Of a stretch of 64,000 bases of DNA, positions 34,952-43,809 are shown piece by piece. The first letter of the stretch is position 1. Each line of letters begins with the position of its first letter. The stretch comes from Lachnospiraceae bacterium (GTDB lineage: Bacteria; Bacillota; Clostridia; Lachnospirales; Lachnospiraceae), in contig SVDY01000007.1 in NCBI GenBank assembly GCA_015057665.1, forward strand, positions 41,840 through 105,839, written 5' to 3'. The notes below the pieces were generated by a model that saw only the letters and a list, made by a program, of their open reading frames with translations, did no database searches and had not been told where the DNA came from. A program made the position numbers and the translations under genes.

Positions 34952-35869
34952 ATGAACCATAACATAAAAATCGGTTCTCATGTTGGTATGAGCGGGAAGG
35001 ACATGTTCCTAGGTTCTGTAAAAGAAGCAATTACATACGGTTCCAATACTTTTATGATATACACGGGAGCACCTCAAAATACAAAGAGAAAAAGTATCGA
35101 AGAATTAAATATTGAAGCCGGCTGGAATTTGATGAGGGAGCATGGGATACACGAATTTATTGTCCATGCTCCGTATATTATCAATCTTGCCAATACAATC
35201 AAACCGGAAGTATATGAACTGGCTCTGGAATTTCTTCATCTGGAATTGGAACGCACGAAAGCTCTTGGCAGTAAAGTGCTTGTGCTTCACCCTGGTTCCC
35301 ATGTGGGGGCAGGAGTGGAAGCCGGAATCGACCAGATTGCAAAAGGCCTGAACCAGGTTCTTACAGAAGATATGCCGGTCTTTGTGGCACTTGAAACCAT
35401 GGCGGGCAAAGGCTCCGAGATTGGACGTAATTTTGAAGAAATCGCCCGCATCTATGATAAAGTAAAATTAAATCATAAGCTTAGAGTCTGTTTTGATACC
35501 TGTCATGTGTCCGACAGCGGATATGATATTGTCAATGATTATGAACAGGTAATGAAAGAATTTGATCATTTTATAGGTAAGGATCAGATTGCTGCTTTTC
35601 ATATTAACGATAGTAAGAATCCCAGTGGGGCAGGAAAAGACCGTCATGAGAATGCCGGCTTTGGACATATCGGATTCGATGCCCTAAAGCGTATTATCTA
35701 TGATGAAGAATTTGCCCATATTCCAAAGATTTTGGAGTCTCCTTATGTGCCGGGAACCGGAGAGAAAGTGAAAACATATCCACCTTATAAATATGAAATT
35801 GAAATGTACAAAAAAGGAATCTTTGATCCGGGGCTGAAAGAAAAAATCATTTCTACGAAAGGATTGTAG
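34952..35869 (+). CDS. nfo: deoxyribonuclease IV (AP endonuclease)
   Basis: A 305-residue endonuclease IV that cuts DNA at abasic sites. The metal-binding motifs are present: [55 protein letters not shown] and [23 protein letters not shown] lies before the ATG at 34952; the frame is open from a TTG at 34916. Its place behind sigG could mean a role in spore DNA protection, as reported for nfo in Bacillus. Confidence 0.94.
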   Translation: MNHNIKIGSHVGMSGKDMFLGSVKEAITYGSNTFMIYTGAPQNTKRKSIEELNIEAGWNLMREHGIHEFIVHAPYIINLANTIKPEVYELALEFLHLELERTKALGSKVLVLHPGSHVGAGVEAGIDQIAKGLNQVLTEDMPVFVALETMAGKGSEIGRNFEEIARIYDKVKLNHKLRVCFDTCHVSDSGYDIVNDYEQVMKEFDHFIGKDQIAAFHINDSKNPSGAGKDRHENAGFGHIGFDALKRIIYDEEFAHIPKILESPYVPGTGEKVKTYPPYKYEIEMYKKGIFDPGLKEKIISTKGL

Positions 35870-35924
35870 AAGAAGCAGCGGGACAAAGACGGGAGAAAGG
35901 ATAGAAGAGAAAGAAGGGATAGAA

Positions 35925-36515
35925 ATGTCCAGAGAATTCAAAGACTGGATGGAGAAGATGGCCCGGCTTGATTATATCAAACCGGATGAAATTCCAAATA
36001 TGGATTTGTATATGGATCAGGTGACAACTTTTATGGAGACTCAGCTTGCGGGTACAAAGAGAACTCCGGAAGATAAGATTATGACAAAAACCATGATCAA
36101 CAATTATACAAAGAACAAACTGCTGCCGGCGCCTCAAAGAAAAAAATACAGCAAGGACCATATGCTTTTGTTAATTTTTATTTATTATTTTAAGAGTATT
36201 ATGTCTATTTCGGATCTCCAGGAGATTTTGACTCCCCTGAGTGGGTATTGTTTTGGCAAAAAGGGATCTACAGAAGCGGAACCGGATCTTTTCGCTGTCT
36301 ATAAGGAACTCTTCCGGATGGAACATGATTATTATTATCAGATCAAAGAAAATGTGGAGAAACTGAGAGAAACGGCAGAGAACTCTTTTGTACAGGCAGA
36401 AGGGGAGGAGGGGGATTTTTTAAGAAAGCTTTCTTTTATTACCCTGCTCAGTCATGACATTTTCATCCGCAAACAGATGATTGAAACCATGGTGGATGAA
36501 ATGAGAAGAAAATAG
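35925..36515 (+). CDS. DUF1836 domain protein
   Basis: A 196-residue protein of the DUF1836 family (Firmicutes, function unknown). The segment TKTMINNYTKNKLLPAPQRK with the following KYSKDHMLLLIFIYYFKSI is typical and looks like a MerR-type helix-turn-helix, so it may bind DNA. GAAGGGATAG precedes the start. It lies 55 bp after nfo and ends at a terminator. Confidence 0.82.
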   Translation: MSREFKDWMEKMARLDYIKPDEIPNMDLYMDQVTTFMETQLAGTKRTPEDKIMTKTMINNYTKNKLLPAPQRKKYSKDHMLLLIFIYYFKSIMSISDLQEILTPLSGYCFGKKGSTEAEPDLFAVYKELFRMEHDYYYQIKENVEKLRETAENSFVQAEGEEGDFLRKLSFITLLSHDIFIRKQMIETMVDEMRRK

Positions 36516-36526
36516 AGAAAAGAAGA

Positions 36527-36554
36527 AAAAGGCTGTCCAATGAGACAGCCTTTA
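36527..36554. terminator. bidirectional terminator
   Basis: A 10-bp perfect stem AAAGGCTGTC with GACAGCCTTT and a 6-nt loop, A-rich on the left and TATTATAATTC on the right. Lies between converging genes. Confidence 0.88.
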
Positions 36555-36564
36555 TTATAATTCT

Positions 36565-36855
36565 TTATTCAGCTTTCATTTTGGAAAAGACCAAATCGTA
36601 TCCGTCATTACCATAATTTAAAGAACGATTAACCCGGCTGATTGTGGCAGTGGATGCACCGGTCTTCTCTGCGACTTCCAAATATGTGTGATCTTCACGG
36701 AGCATTTTGGCTACCTGTAAACGCTGTGCTAAAGATAATAATTCATTCACGGTGCATAAGTCTTCGAAGAACTGATAACACTCGTTCTTATCTTTTAATG
36801 TTAAAACAGCATCAAACAGCTGCTCGACTGCTTCTGTTCGAATTTCTTTTCCCAT
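36565..36855 (-). CDS. YerC/YecD-type TrpR-like regulator
   Basis: A 96-residue helical DNA-binding protein related to TrpR and the YerC/YecD family. The helix-turn-helix is VAKMLREDHTYLEVAEKTGA with STATISRVNRSLNYG. GAGGTG stands 6 bp before the ATG at 36855; upstream in-frame GTG (36864) and ATG (36858) are too close to it. YerC-like proteins are often found near nucleotide genes, but the target here is unknown. Confidence 0.88.
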   Translation of the reverse strand: MGKEIRTEAVEQLFDAVLTLKDKNECYQFFEDLCTVNELLSLAQRLQVAKMLREDHTYLEVAEKTGASTATISRVNRSLNYGNDGYDLVFSKMKAE

Positions 36856-37015
36856 CATTATCACCTCATTAATCTATTCATATTTCGACTCATAGTTCAA
36901 TTCTATTCTCCTGTGGAGACATAGAACTTGTCTGCCAAATGATATAATAACATGATAACGCGTTAAAGTAAAGCACTTTTGCACTTTGAATTAAAAAGTG
37001 TGAAACAGAACAAAA

Positions 37016-38113
37016 TTATACGTTGAATTTGAAAAGAACAACGTCGCCGTCCTGCATAACATATTCTTTTCCTTCGGAACGAACGAGACCTTTTTCTCTT
37101 GCAGCGGCATTGCTGCCAAGTGCGACTAAATCTTCATAAGCTACTACGTCAGCTTTGATAAACCCGCGTTCAAAGTCAGAGTGGATCTTGCCTGCAGCCT
37201 GAGGAGCTTTTGTACCTTTCTTGATAGTCCAAGCTTTGGATTCGATTGGACCTGCTGTTAAGTAGCTGATTAGTCCGAGAAGACTGTAGCTTGCTTTGAT
37301 GAGCTTTTCAAGACCGGATTCTGTAAGACCTAAATCTTCAAGGAACATGGCTTTTTCATCTTCATCCAGTTCTGCAATCTCCTGTTCGATCTGAGCACAT
37401 ACTACGAATACTTCGCAGTTGAATTCCTTGGCATATTCTGTAACCTGAGCGACATAGGCATTGTCTGCGCCGTCGTTGGCAAGATCGTCTTCGCTTACAT
37501 TGGCTGCGAAGATAACAGGCTTGTCTGTAAGAAGGTTACAGTCAGAGATGAGGAGTTTTTCTTCTTCGTCGTCTGTCTCAAATGTTTTGGCAAGTTTGCC
37601 GTTTTCTAAATGGTCATGTAATCTGTTTAATAATTCTACTTCTTTTGCAAGAGCTTTATCGTTTTTTGCACCACGGCTCTGTTTTGCGATACGGCGCTCT
37701 AATACTTCCATGTCGGAGAAGATAAGTTCAAAGTTGATGGTTTCGATATCACGGAGAGGATTTACGCTTCCATCTACGTGTACCACGTTGGCATCTTCAA
37801 AGCAGCGTACTACGTGAACAATGGCGTCTACTTCTCTGATGTTGGCAAGGAACTGGTTTCCAAGACCTTCACCGTGGGAAGCACCTTTTACAAGACCTGC
37901 AATATCAACGAATTCAATGGCAGCAGGAACTACCTTGGCAGAATCATGCATCTTGGCAAGCACATCGAGACGTTTGTCAGGAACAGCTACAATACCAACG
38001 TTTGGGTCGATGGTACAGAATGGATAGTTGGCAGATTCTGCACCGGCTTTTGTTAAAGAGTTAAATAATGTACTTTTTCCTACGTTAGGAAGTCCTACGA
38101 TACCTAATTTCAT
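37016..38113 (-). CDS. ychF: redox-regulated ATPase YchF
   Basis: A 365-residue Obg-family P-loop protein of the YchF/OLA1 group, which prefers ATP and associates with ribosomes. G1 is GLPNVGKSTLFNSLT (residues 6-20), NYPFCTIDPNVG follows, and DIAGLVKGASHGEGLGNQFL contains the G3 region. The C-terminal TGS domain (KAPQAAGKIHSDFERGFIKA) and end motif VVLFKFNV are typical. AGGATATAATTT lies before the ATG. Normal length. Confidence 0.96.
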   Translation of the reverse strand: MKLGIVGLPNVGKSTLFNSLTKAGAESANYPFCTIDPNVGIVAVPDKRLDVLAKMHDSAKVVPAAIEFVDIAGLVKGASHGEGLGNQFLANIREVDAIVHVVRCFEDANVVHVDGSVNPLRDIETINFELIFSDMEVLERRIAKQSRGAKNDKALAKEVELLNRLHDHLENGKLAKTFETDDEEEKLLISDCNLLTDKPVIFAANVSEDDLANDGADNAYVAQVTEYAKEFNCEVFVVCAQIEQEIAELDEDEKAMFLEDLGLTESGLEKLIKASYSLLGLISYLTAGPIESKAWTIKKGTKAPQAAGKIHSDFERGFIKADVVAYEDLVALGSNAAAREKGLVRSEGKEYVMQDGDVVLFKFNV

Positions 38114-38299
38114 AAATTATATCCTCATTTCTTCTATATAATAATGTAGGGAACAAAAGGAGATTTGTTCCGATTAATGTAATGTACATAAAGTCGCAAA
38201 ATATTATATCACAGAGAAAGGCAGAATGACAAGGTTGTAGATTAATTTTTCCTGTGATACACTAGAACAATAAAGTTTGTCATAGAAAGGAACAGATTC

Positions 38300-39193
38300 A
38301 TGAATATAACAGATATCAGCTTTCCAAATCTGGGAATTTTATTGTCCAATGTTGGAAGCGGCATTTCTATTGGAGGATTTGAAATTAAATTTTACGGTAT
38401 CATTATTGCATCCGGATTCCTCATGGGGCTTTGGATGGCCATGCAGGAGGCAAAGAGAACAGGACAGGATCCTGAATTATATGTAGACTATCTGCTCTGT
38501 ATGGTAATTCCGGCTATTGCAGGAGCAAGGCTTTATTATGTTATTTTCTCCTGGGACTATTATAAAGAAGATCTGACCCGGATTTTCCGTATCCGGGAAG
38601 GCGGGCTTGCCATTTTTGGCGGAATTATTGTGGGAGTATTAGTACTCTATATTTTTTCGAAAATCAGAAAGCAGTCCTTCTGGAATATGGTGGATACGAT
38701 CAGTATGAGTCTTTTGATTGGACAGATTATGGGCAGATGGGGCAATTTCTTTAACAGAGAAGCCTTTGGCGGATTTACGGAGAACCTTTTTGCCATGCAG
38801 ATACCGGTAGACTACTTTGAGAGTGTAGGCCGTTTTGGGGAGATTAGCAGAACCGGTCTTTTGGAGCATACAGTAGAAGCCTTGGTGGACGGAGTATCCA
38901 CTGTCTGCATTCAGGTACATCCTACTTTCCTGTATGAGAGTTTATGGAATCTGGGAGTTCTTCTGATTATCTTCTTATATAGAAAGAATAAGAGATTTGA
39001 TGGGGAGTTGTTTGCCATGTACCTGATTGGATATGGAATTGGACGCTTCTGGATAGAAGGCCTCCGTGTGGATCAGCTCCAGATTGGCAGTACAGGTCTT
39101 GCCGTATCGCAGATTCTTGCAGCAGTCATTGCAGTGTCCGCGGCAGCTATTATTATTTACAAAAGACATAAAATAAAAAAAGCAGAATCATAG
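38300..39193 (+). CDS. lgt: prolipoprotein diacylglyceryl transferase
   Basis: A 297-residue membrane enzyme that adds diacylglycerol to the lipobox Cys of prelipoproteins, such as the CapA-, ApbE- and OppA-like lipoproteins of this window. Seven helices; the Lgt signature GRWGNFFNREAFGG is at about 147-160, with GGLAIFGGIIVG before it and GIGRFWIEGLRVDQL near the end. GAAAGGAAC precedes the ATG. Monocistronic, ending in a large hairpin. Confidence 0.95.
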   Translation: MNITDISFPNLGILLSNVGSGISIGGFEIKFYGIIIASGFLMGLWMAMQEAKRTGQDPELYVDYLLCMVIPAIAGARLYYVIFSWDYYKEDLTRIFRIREGGLAIFGGIIVGVLVLYIFSKIRKQSFWNMVDTISMSLLIGQIMGRWGNFFNREAFGGFTENLFAMQIPVDYFESVGRFGEISRTGLLEHTVEALVDGVSTVCIQVHPTFLYESLWNLGVLLIIFLYRKNKRFDGELFAMYLIGYGIGRFWIEGLRVDQLQIGSTGLAVSQILAAVIAVSAAAIIIYKRHKIKKAES

Positions 39194-39267
39194 AAAAGGT
39201 CTGAGGATTCATAGGATCTAAGAAGAGGACGCAGTAAAACATCTAAAATATTATAAAGTAAAGAAGG

Positions 39268-39345
39268 AAGCAGTTTGTACGAGGAACCCGAGGCAGCAAA
39301 GGTTTGAGGCCCGAGGTTTTTCGTGCAAACTGCTTTATTTTTTTA
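39268..39345 (+). terminator. terminator of lgt with long insert loop
   Basis: AAGCAGTTTG (39268-39277) pairs with CAAACTGCTT (39326-39335) and a T-run follows. The 48-nt interior (CGAGGAACCCGAGGC ... GAGGCCCGAGGTTTTTCG) has further short pairings. A similar TTTTTCGTG core appears at the window end (63962-63970), suggesting a shared repeat family. Confidence 0.75.
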
Positions 39346-39386
39346 TTGTATGGGAACTTCGAAGCAAGTTCCCATACAATAAAAAA
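39339..39386. repeat. perfect 21-bp palindromic hairpin
   Basis: The arms 39339-39359 and 39366-39386 are perfect inverted copies (core ATTGTATGGGAACTT / AAGTTCCCATACAAT) around a 6-nt loop CGAAGC. The left arm begins within the T-run of the lgt terminator. It is flanked by T and A runs, so it could end transcription on either strand. Such length without mismatch is unusual for a plain terminator. Confidence 0.8.
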
Positions 39387-39475
39387 TGCTCCGCAAGGAT
39401 CGCACTGCGGCGGAGCAGCAATATGTCGCTTTGCGACCCGCCGCAGGCGAATGTCTCCCAAGGGAGACATTTTTA
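39387..39475. repeat. compound GC-rich hairpin element
   Basis: TGCTCCGC (39387-39394) pairs with GCGGAGCA (39410-39417). An alternative 9-bp stem CTGCGGCGG (39405-39413) / CCGCCGCAG (39438-39446) encloses GTCGC-TTT-GCGAC. A third hairpin ATGTCTCCC-AA-GGGAGACAT (39451-39470) is followed by TTTTT. The first two are mutually exclusive. Much more GC-rich than its surroundings, it looks like an inserted or dispersed structured element. With its neighbours it fills the 470-bp lgt-mraZ gap, which holds no gene. Confidence 0.7.
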
Positions 39476-39508
39476 AATTAAAATCCCAAACTTTTTTTGT
39501 ACATCTAC

Positions 39509-39537
39509 TTGCAATACAGAATAGAATCGGGTAAAAT
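39509..39537 (+). promoter_or_regulatory. promoter of the dcw cluster
   Basis: TTGCAA (39509-39514), a 17-bp spacer and TAAAAT (39532-39537), about 130 bp before mraZ. Confidence 0.7.
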
Positions 39538-39573
39538 GGTAACAGAGTGGTAGAGAGTGGCATAAAATGCCAC
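39537..39573 (+). promoter_or_regulatory. candidate MraZ operator and adjoining hairpin
   Basis: Three TGG-beginning pentamers, TGGTA, TGGTA and TGGCA, start at 39537, 39548 and 39558, one helical turn apart, directly downstream of the -10. MraZ of other bacteria binds TGGGN direct repeats with 10-bp period at this place, so autorepression is likely, though the third G is missing. The last box also begins a perfect hairpin GTGGCAT-AAA-ATGCCAC (39557-39573). Confidence 0.55.
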
Positions 39574-39666
39574 GAAAAGGAAGAAGAATGGAACGAACCG
39601 AACCGGAACAATCCAAACCGGAACAGTCCGATACGAACTGCCTAAGAAGAAAGGAAGGTGGCATGG

Positions 39667-40086
39667 ATGCTTCAAGGCGAATATAAACATAGCTTAGATG
39701 CCAAGAGCAGACTGGTAGCCCCTTCTAAAGTACGTGAAGAGTTAGGGAATAAGTTTTATATTACCAAAGGATTTGATCAGTGCCTTTATATCTTCCCGGA
39801 AGAATCCTGGATCAAGTTCGTACAGAAGATTAACGGTCTGCCAGGCTCTCAGGAGAAGGTAAGAAGGGTACAGAGACGTTTTATCGGAAGTTCTCAGGAA
39901 TGCGAACCGGATAAGCAGGGACGATTCCTTATTCCGGCCAACTTAAAAGAATATGCACAGATTACGAAAGAAGTTGTTCTCGTTGGTTTGTACGACAAGA
40001 TGGAAGTATGGAGCCAGGAGAAATGGAACGAATATTGTGAAGAAGATGAGTCTATTGATGATGTTGCAGGTGATCTTGTATTCTGA
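39667..40086 (+). CDS. mraZ: division/cell wall cluster repressor MraZ
   Basis: A 139-residue DNA-binding protein made of two AbrB-like halves, HSLDAKSRLVAPSKVREELG and DKQGRFLIPANLKEYAQI, that form a ring and control the dcw cluster. The start at 39667 (MLQGEYKHSLDAK) has AGGAAGG 8 bp upstream; a GTG at 39658 in frame is not used. First gene of the cluster; rsmH follows after 58 bp. Confidence 0.95.
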   Translation: MLQGEYKHSLDAKSRLVAPSKVREELGNKFYITKGFDQCLYIFPEESWIKFVQKINGLPGSQEKVRRVQRRFIGSSQECEPDKQGRFLIPANLKEYAQITKEVVLVGLYDKMEVWSQEKWNEYCEEDESIDDVAGDLVF

Positions 40087-40144
40087 TCCGGTGATTTTTA
40101 ACAGGGCAGGTGTATGAGACGGGTTCAATAGGCAGGAGGAGTCT

Positions 40145-41080
40145 ATGGAATTTAAACATATTTCCGTATTATTTGAGGAGACAATAGAGGGACTTCACAT
40201 TAAACCGGACGGTATTTATGTGGACGGTACCATGGGCGGTGCAGGACACGGACGAGCCGTATGTGAGCGATTAAACAGTGAAGGAAGATACATAGGAATC
40301 GATCAGGATGAAGCAGCAATTAAGGTGGGAACAGAAAGGCTTGCACCTTTTGCCGACAGAGTATCCATTGTAAGAAGCAATTACGCAGATATGGTATCTG
40401 TTGTCCATAATCTTGGAATTCAGAAGGTTGACGGAATTATGCTTGACCTTGGCGTATCTTCTTATCAGTTAGATACAGTAGAGAGAGGTTTTTCCTATCG
40501 GGAAGATGCCCCTCTTGACATGAGAATGGATCAGCGTCAGGCTATGACTGCTAGAGACATTGTCAATGATTACAGTGAGATGGAGCTTTTCCATATTATC
40601 AGGGATTATGGAGAAGACCGTTTTGCGAAAAATATTGCGAAACACATCTGCATGGAAAGAGCGAAGAAACCGATTGAGACCACATTGGAGCTGGCTGAGA
40701 TCATCAAACAGGCCATTCCGGCTAAGATCAGAGCCACAGGAGGTCATCCGGCCAAGAGAACTTTTCAGGCAATCCGCATTGAGTTAAATCATGAACTCAG
40801 TGTATTGGAAGATAATCTGAACGGAATGATCGATCTTTTAAACCCAGGCGGAAGACTTTGTATTATTACCTTCCATTCTTTGGAAGACCGAATCGTGAAG
40901 AATATCTTTAAAAAGAATGAAAACCCTTGCATCTGTCCTCCGGGATTCCCGGTGTGTACCTGTGGAATGGAGTCGAAGGGCAGGGTTATTACAAGAAAGC
41001 CTGTATTACCGGGCGAGAAAGAACTCTTAGAAAATTCAAGATCAAAGAGTGCAAAACTAAGAGTATTTGAACGAAGATAA
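40145..41080 (+). CDS. rsmH: 16S rRNA m4C1402 methyltransferase
   Basis: The 311-residue RsmH (MraW), which methylates N4 of C1402 in the ribosomal P site. SAM-binding motifs [24 protein letters not shown] and [13 protein letters not shown] are present, with the late motif [25 protein letters not shown] precedes the ATG. Usual second gene of dcw clusters. Confidence 0.97.
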   Translation: MEFKHISVLFEETIEGLHIKPDGIYVDGTMGGAGHGRAVCERLNSEGRYIGIDQDEAAIKVGTERLAPFADRVSIVRSNYADMVSVVHNLGIQKVDGIMLDLGVSSYQLDTVERGFSYREDAPLDMRMDQRQAMTARDIVNDYSEMELFHIIRDYGEDRFAKNIAKHICMERAKKPIETTLELAEIIKQAIPAKIRATGGHPAKRTFQAIRIELNHELSVLEDNLNGMIDLLNPGGRLCIITFHSLEDRIVKNIFKKNENPCICPPGFPVCTCGMESKGRVITRKPVLPGEKELLENSRSKSAKLRVFERR

Positions 41081-41172
41081 TGGTAAAAAAGAACCGAAGC
41101 TATTTGAGACGGTTGAGGACATAAGAGAAACGAAGAGATTTTAGATAGATTTAGAGCAGGGGGATATCACCG

Positions 41173-41649
41173 ATGAGTGACAGACAGGCAAGATATCAGT
41201 ACATTTATGGCAGCGCAGCCAGAGTATTAGAGGAAGTTCCGGCAGAACAGCCGGTGAAAAAAAGACAGCCGGAGACAACGAAAAGAACCGCACAGCCAAA
41301 AGTGAAGCACAATCCAAAAGTATTGGAATTTAATGGACGTTTTACTGCAGTGTTAGCGTTATCTATTATGGCCGTTGTTGTATTTTGCGTCACTTATCTT
41401 TATGGACAGAGTCTGATTGGCAGTCAGATGAATCAGATTGCAAGAAAGCAGACAACACTTGCAACACTTCGCAGTGAGAATCAGTCCTTAGAAGCGAACC
41501 TTGAGAAAAAAATCGATTACGATGCAATCAAAGAACAGGCTGTAGAACTTGGCATGCAGGCACCTACAGAGCAGAATACTATTTATTATGAAGGAACTCC
41601 ATCGGATTACGTAAGACAGTATGCGGAGATTCCGATTACACAGAATTAG
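41173..41649 (+). CDS. ftsL: cell division protein FtsL-like
   Basis: A 158-residue bitopic membrane protein: a basic cytoplasmic part (1-55), one membrane helix (about 57-79, AVLALSIMAVVVFCVTYLYG) and an extracellular coiled coil (MNQIARKQTTLATLRSENQS to about 120). Sequence is poorly conserved in this family; the call rests on topology, length and position between rsmH and a class B PBP. GGGGGATATC lies upstream of the start. Confidence 0.82.
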   Translation: MSDRQARYQYIYGSAARVLEEVPAEQPVKKRQPETTKRTAQPKVKHNPKVLEFNGRFTAVLALSIMAVVVFCVTYLYGQSLIGSQMNQIARKQTTLATLRSENQSLEANLEKKIDYDAIKEQAVELGMQAPTEQNTIYYEGTPSDYVRQYAEIPITQN

Positions 41650-41654
41650 TTTAC

Positions 41655-41690
41655 AATGTGTGAAACTTAGATGTTTCACACATTTGTTAT
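41655..41690 (+). terminator. hairpin between ftsL and the first PBP gene
   Basis: A 12-bp perfect stem AATGTGTGAAAC with GTTTCACACATT and a 6-nt loop, followed by TGTTATTT. The U-tract is poor, so it may attenuate or process the operon mRNA rather than stop it. Confidence 0.55.
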
Positions 41691-41754
41691 TTACATAGTT
41701 TTTATTTGACGTTAAAATAAGGAAAGCAAATAACCATAGAATGGGAGATATAGA

Positions 41755-43743
41755 ATGAAGAAATATGACGGACGTGCTTCAAAAAATGTAAAAAAGAAGC
41801 TCTGGCTGGTTATGGGTGTCATCCTGGCACTGTTCGGTCTTGTTGCAGGCCGTCTGATCTATTGGAATGTAAGTAAAGGTCATGAATTTGAAAAGAAGGT
41901 TCTGACCCAGCAGCGATATTCCAGTACAGACCTGCCATTTGAAAGAGGAAGTATCTATGATTCCAATGGGAAACTGATTGCAACCAATGAACGGTTGTAT
42001 CATCTGATCCTGGAACCGAAGAATATTTTATTGAAGGATAAAAATGGCGATTATAAACCAAATATGGAGGCTACGGTTTCTGCCCTTGTGACTTATATGG
42101 GTCTTGACAGGGAGGAACTGATGGCCGCACTGGAAGAGAACAAAGAGTCCTACTATCTTGTCTATGACAGAGACCTGCCGGAAGATTCTGACGGCAGAAC
42201 ATATGATGAAGTAGCCGCCATGAAGGAATTTATGGATAAGGCTGACGACAAGAAGGCGGAAGCTGAGACCCGGGCGGAGAAGGAGCTGATTGCCCAGGCG
42301 GAATTGGTGACGGGAGTCCGTTTTGAAGAAGAATATCACAGAGTATACCCAAACGGATCTACAGCCTGCCATCTCATCGGTTTTACGGTAGCCGGCAATC
42401 TTGGTCAGTGGGGAATTGAACAGCAGTATGACGAAGAATTGAACGGTGTGGATGGAAAGAGCTTTTCTTTCCTGGATGAAGAGCTGAATGTAGAGACGAC
42501 CAGAATTGAACCGGTTAACGGGAATTCTCTCGTTACAACCATCGATCTGGATGTACAGAAAGCTCTGGAAGAGAATCGAAAAGCCTTTGAGGAAGAGACA
42601 GGTGCCAAAAATGTTACAATTACAGCCATGAATCCTCAGAATGGGGAGATTCTTGGCATGACATCTACCTATGACTTTGATTTAAATGACCCTATGAATG
42701 AAGATGTGCTGAAACAGAAGTACTCTGATGAAGACATCCGCATGTTTAAAGAGAATCAGTCGCGTCTTGAGGCAGGAGAGACCATAGAGAGAAAAAGTGC
42801 CAGTGAGATTCTGACTACCATCGATGCATTTAGTTCTATATGGAAGAACAGTGCAATTTCCGACACATACGAACCGGGTTCTACATTCAAACCATTTACA
42901 GTTGCTGCTTCTTTAGAAGAAAGCCTGTACGACGGTGATGAATATTTCTACTGCCCTGGGTATTATACAGTAGGAAACAGCCGCATTGGATGTTCCCATA
43001 AACATAATGATATTGCATTTAGTAAGATCGTTGCTCAGTCATGCAACACGGCTCTTATGCAGATTGGTTTAAAAGAAGGCTATGATATGTTTACGTCCTA
43101 TCAGAAGCTCTTTGGGTTTGGACAAAAGACCAATGTGGATCTTCCCGGGGAACCGGATACATCCACTCTTGTCTATAATCCGGCCAAGATGAAAGACGTG
43201 GACCTTGCAACAAATGCTTTTGGACAGAACTTTAATGTGACGGCAATTCAACTTATATCCGCATTTTGTTCTGTTATCAATGGAGGATATTATTATCAGC
43301 CGCATATTGTGAAACAGATCGTAGGACCGGATGGCAATGTAGTAAAAAATATTGACAAGGTTCTCATGAGAACCACAGTTTCCGGCGAGATTTCAGAAAT
43401 CATGAGAGGTTATCTGGAAGAAACTGTACTTACAGGAACCGGTAAGTCTGCAGCCATCGAAGGCTACAGCATTGGTGGAAAGACAGGTACGGCCGAAAAA
43501 TACTCTCCTGTAGAGCGGGAAGATGGAAGCATTGCATACATCAGAAATAAAAAGGATTATCTTGTATCCTTTATCGCTTTTACACCGACAGACAAGCCGG
43601 AGGTTGTAATCTATGTTACCATTGATGAGCCTCATGTAGATTACCAGGCCAATTCCGGTCTTGCAACAAGACTGGAGAAGGCGTGCATGGAGGATGTGGT
43701 ACAGATCCTTGGCATTGAAAAAACAGAGACAGTAACAGAATAA
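41755..43743 (+). CDS. class B penicillin-binding protein (FtsI/PBP2B-like)
   Basis: A 662-residue septal transpeptidase. One membrane helix (about 15-36), a dimerisation domain starting LPFERGSIYDSNGKLIATNE, then the transpeptidase domain with SXXK in EPGSTFKPFT, SCN in AQSCNTALM and KTG in GGKTGTAEKY. The region before SXXK has an acidic insert (about 300-350). Position after ftsL indicates the divisome enzyme that crosslinks septal wall together with FtsW. GGGAG precedes the ATG. No PASTA domain. Confidence 0.93.
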   Translation: MKKYDGRASKNVKKKLWLVMGVILALFGLVAGRLIYWNVSKGHEFEKKVLTQQRYSSTDLPFERGSIYDSNGKLIATNERLYHLILEPKNILLKDKNGDYKPNMEATVSALVTYMGLDREELMAALEENKESYYLVYDRDLPEDSDGRTYDEVAAMKEFMDKADDKKAEAETRAEKELIAQAELVTGVRFEEEYHRVYPNGSTACHLIGFTVAGNLGQWGIEQQYDEELNGVDGKSFSFLDEELNVETTRIEPVNGNSLVTTIDLDVQKALEENRKAFEEETGAKNVTITAMNPQNGEILGMTSTYDFDLNDPMNEDVLKQKYSDEDIRMFKENQSRLEAGETIERKSASEILTTIDAFSSIWKNSAISDTYEPGSTFKPFTVAASLEESLYDGDEYFYCPGYYTVGNSRIGCSHKHNDIAFSKIVAQSCNTALMQIGLKEGYDMFTSYQKLFGFGQKTNVDLPGEPDTSTLVYNPAKMKDVDLATNAFGQNFNVTAIQLISAFCSVINGGYYYQPHIVKQIVGPDGNVVKNIDKVLMRTTVSGEISEIMRGYLEETVLTGTGKSAAIEGYSIGGKTGTAEKYSPVEREDGSIAYIRNKKDYLVSFIAFTPTDKPEVVIYVTIDEPHVDYQANSGLATRLEKACMEDVVQILGIEKTETVTE

Positions 43744-43752
43744 AGATTCATG

Positions 43753-43809
43753 AACCGGAATACTTTTTTATGGAAAGCATACAGTGTAAAAAAGTATTTC
43801 GGTTTTTTT
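43753..43809 (+). terminator. strong terminator between the two PBP genes
   Basis: A 17-bp stem, AACCGGAATACTTTTTT against AAAAAAGTATTTCGGTT (one G-U wobble), 18-nt loop, followed directly by a run of T. It begins 9 bp after the stop of the first PBP gene and ends at the ATG at 43810, so it overlaps the longest possible frame of the next gene. It would strongly reduce read-through from the vegetative operon. Confidence 0.8.

Noticed and set aside
39339..39386. insertion sequence remnant with terminal inverted repeats
   Set aside because: The arms are separated by only six bases and there is no transposase fragment or target duplication; it is a hairpin rather than element ends.
41707..41735. 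promoter before the first PBP gene
   Set aside because: TTGACG is present, but no acceptable -10 lies at 16-18 bp.
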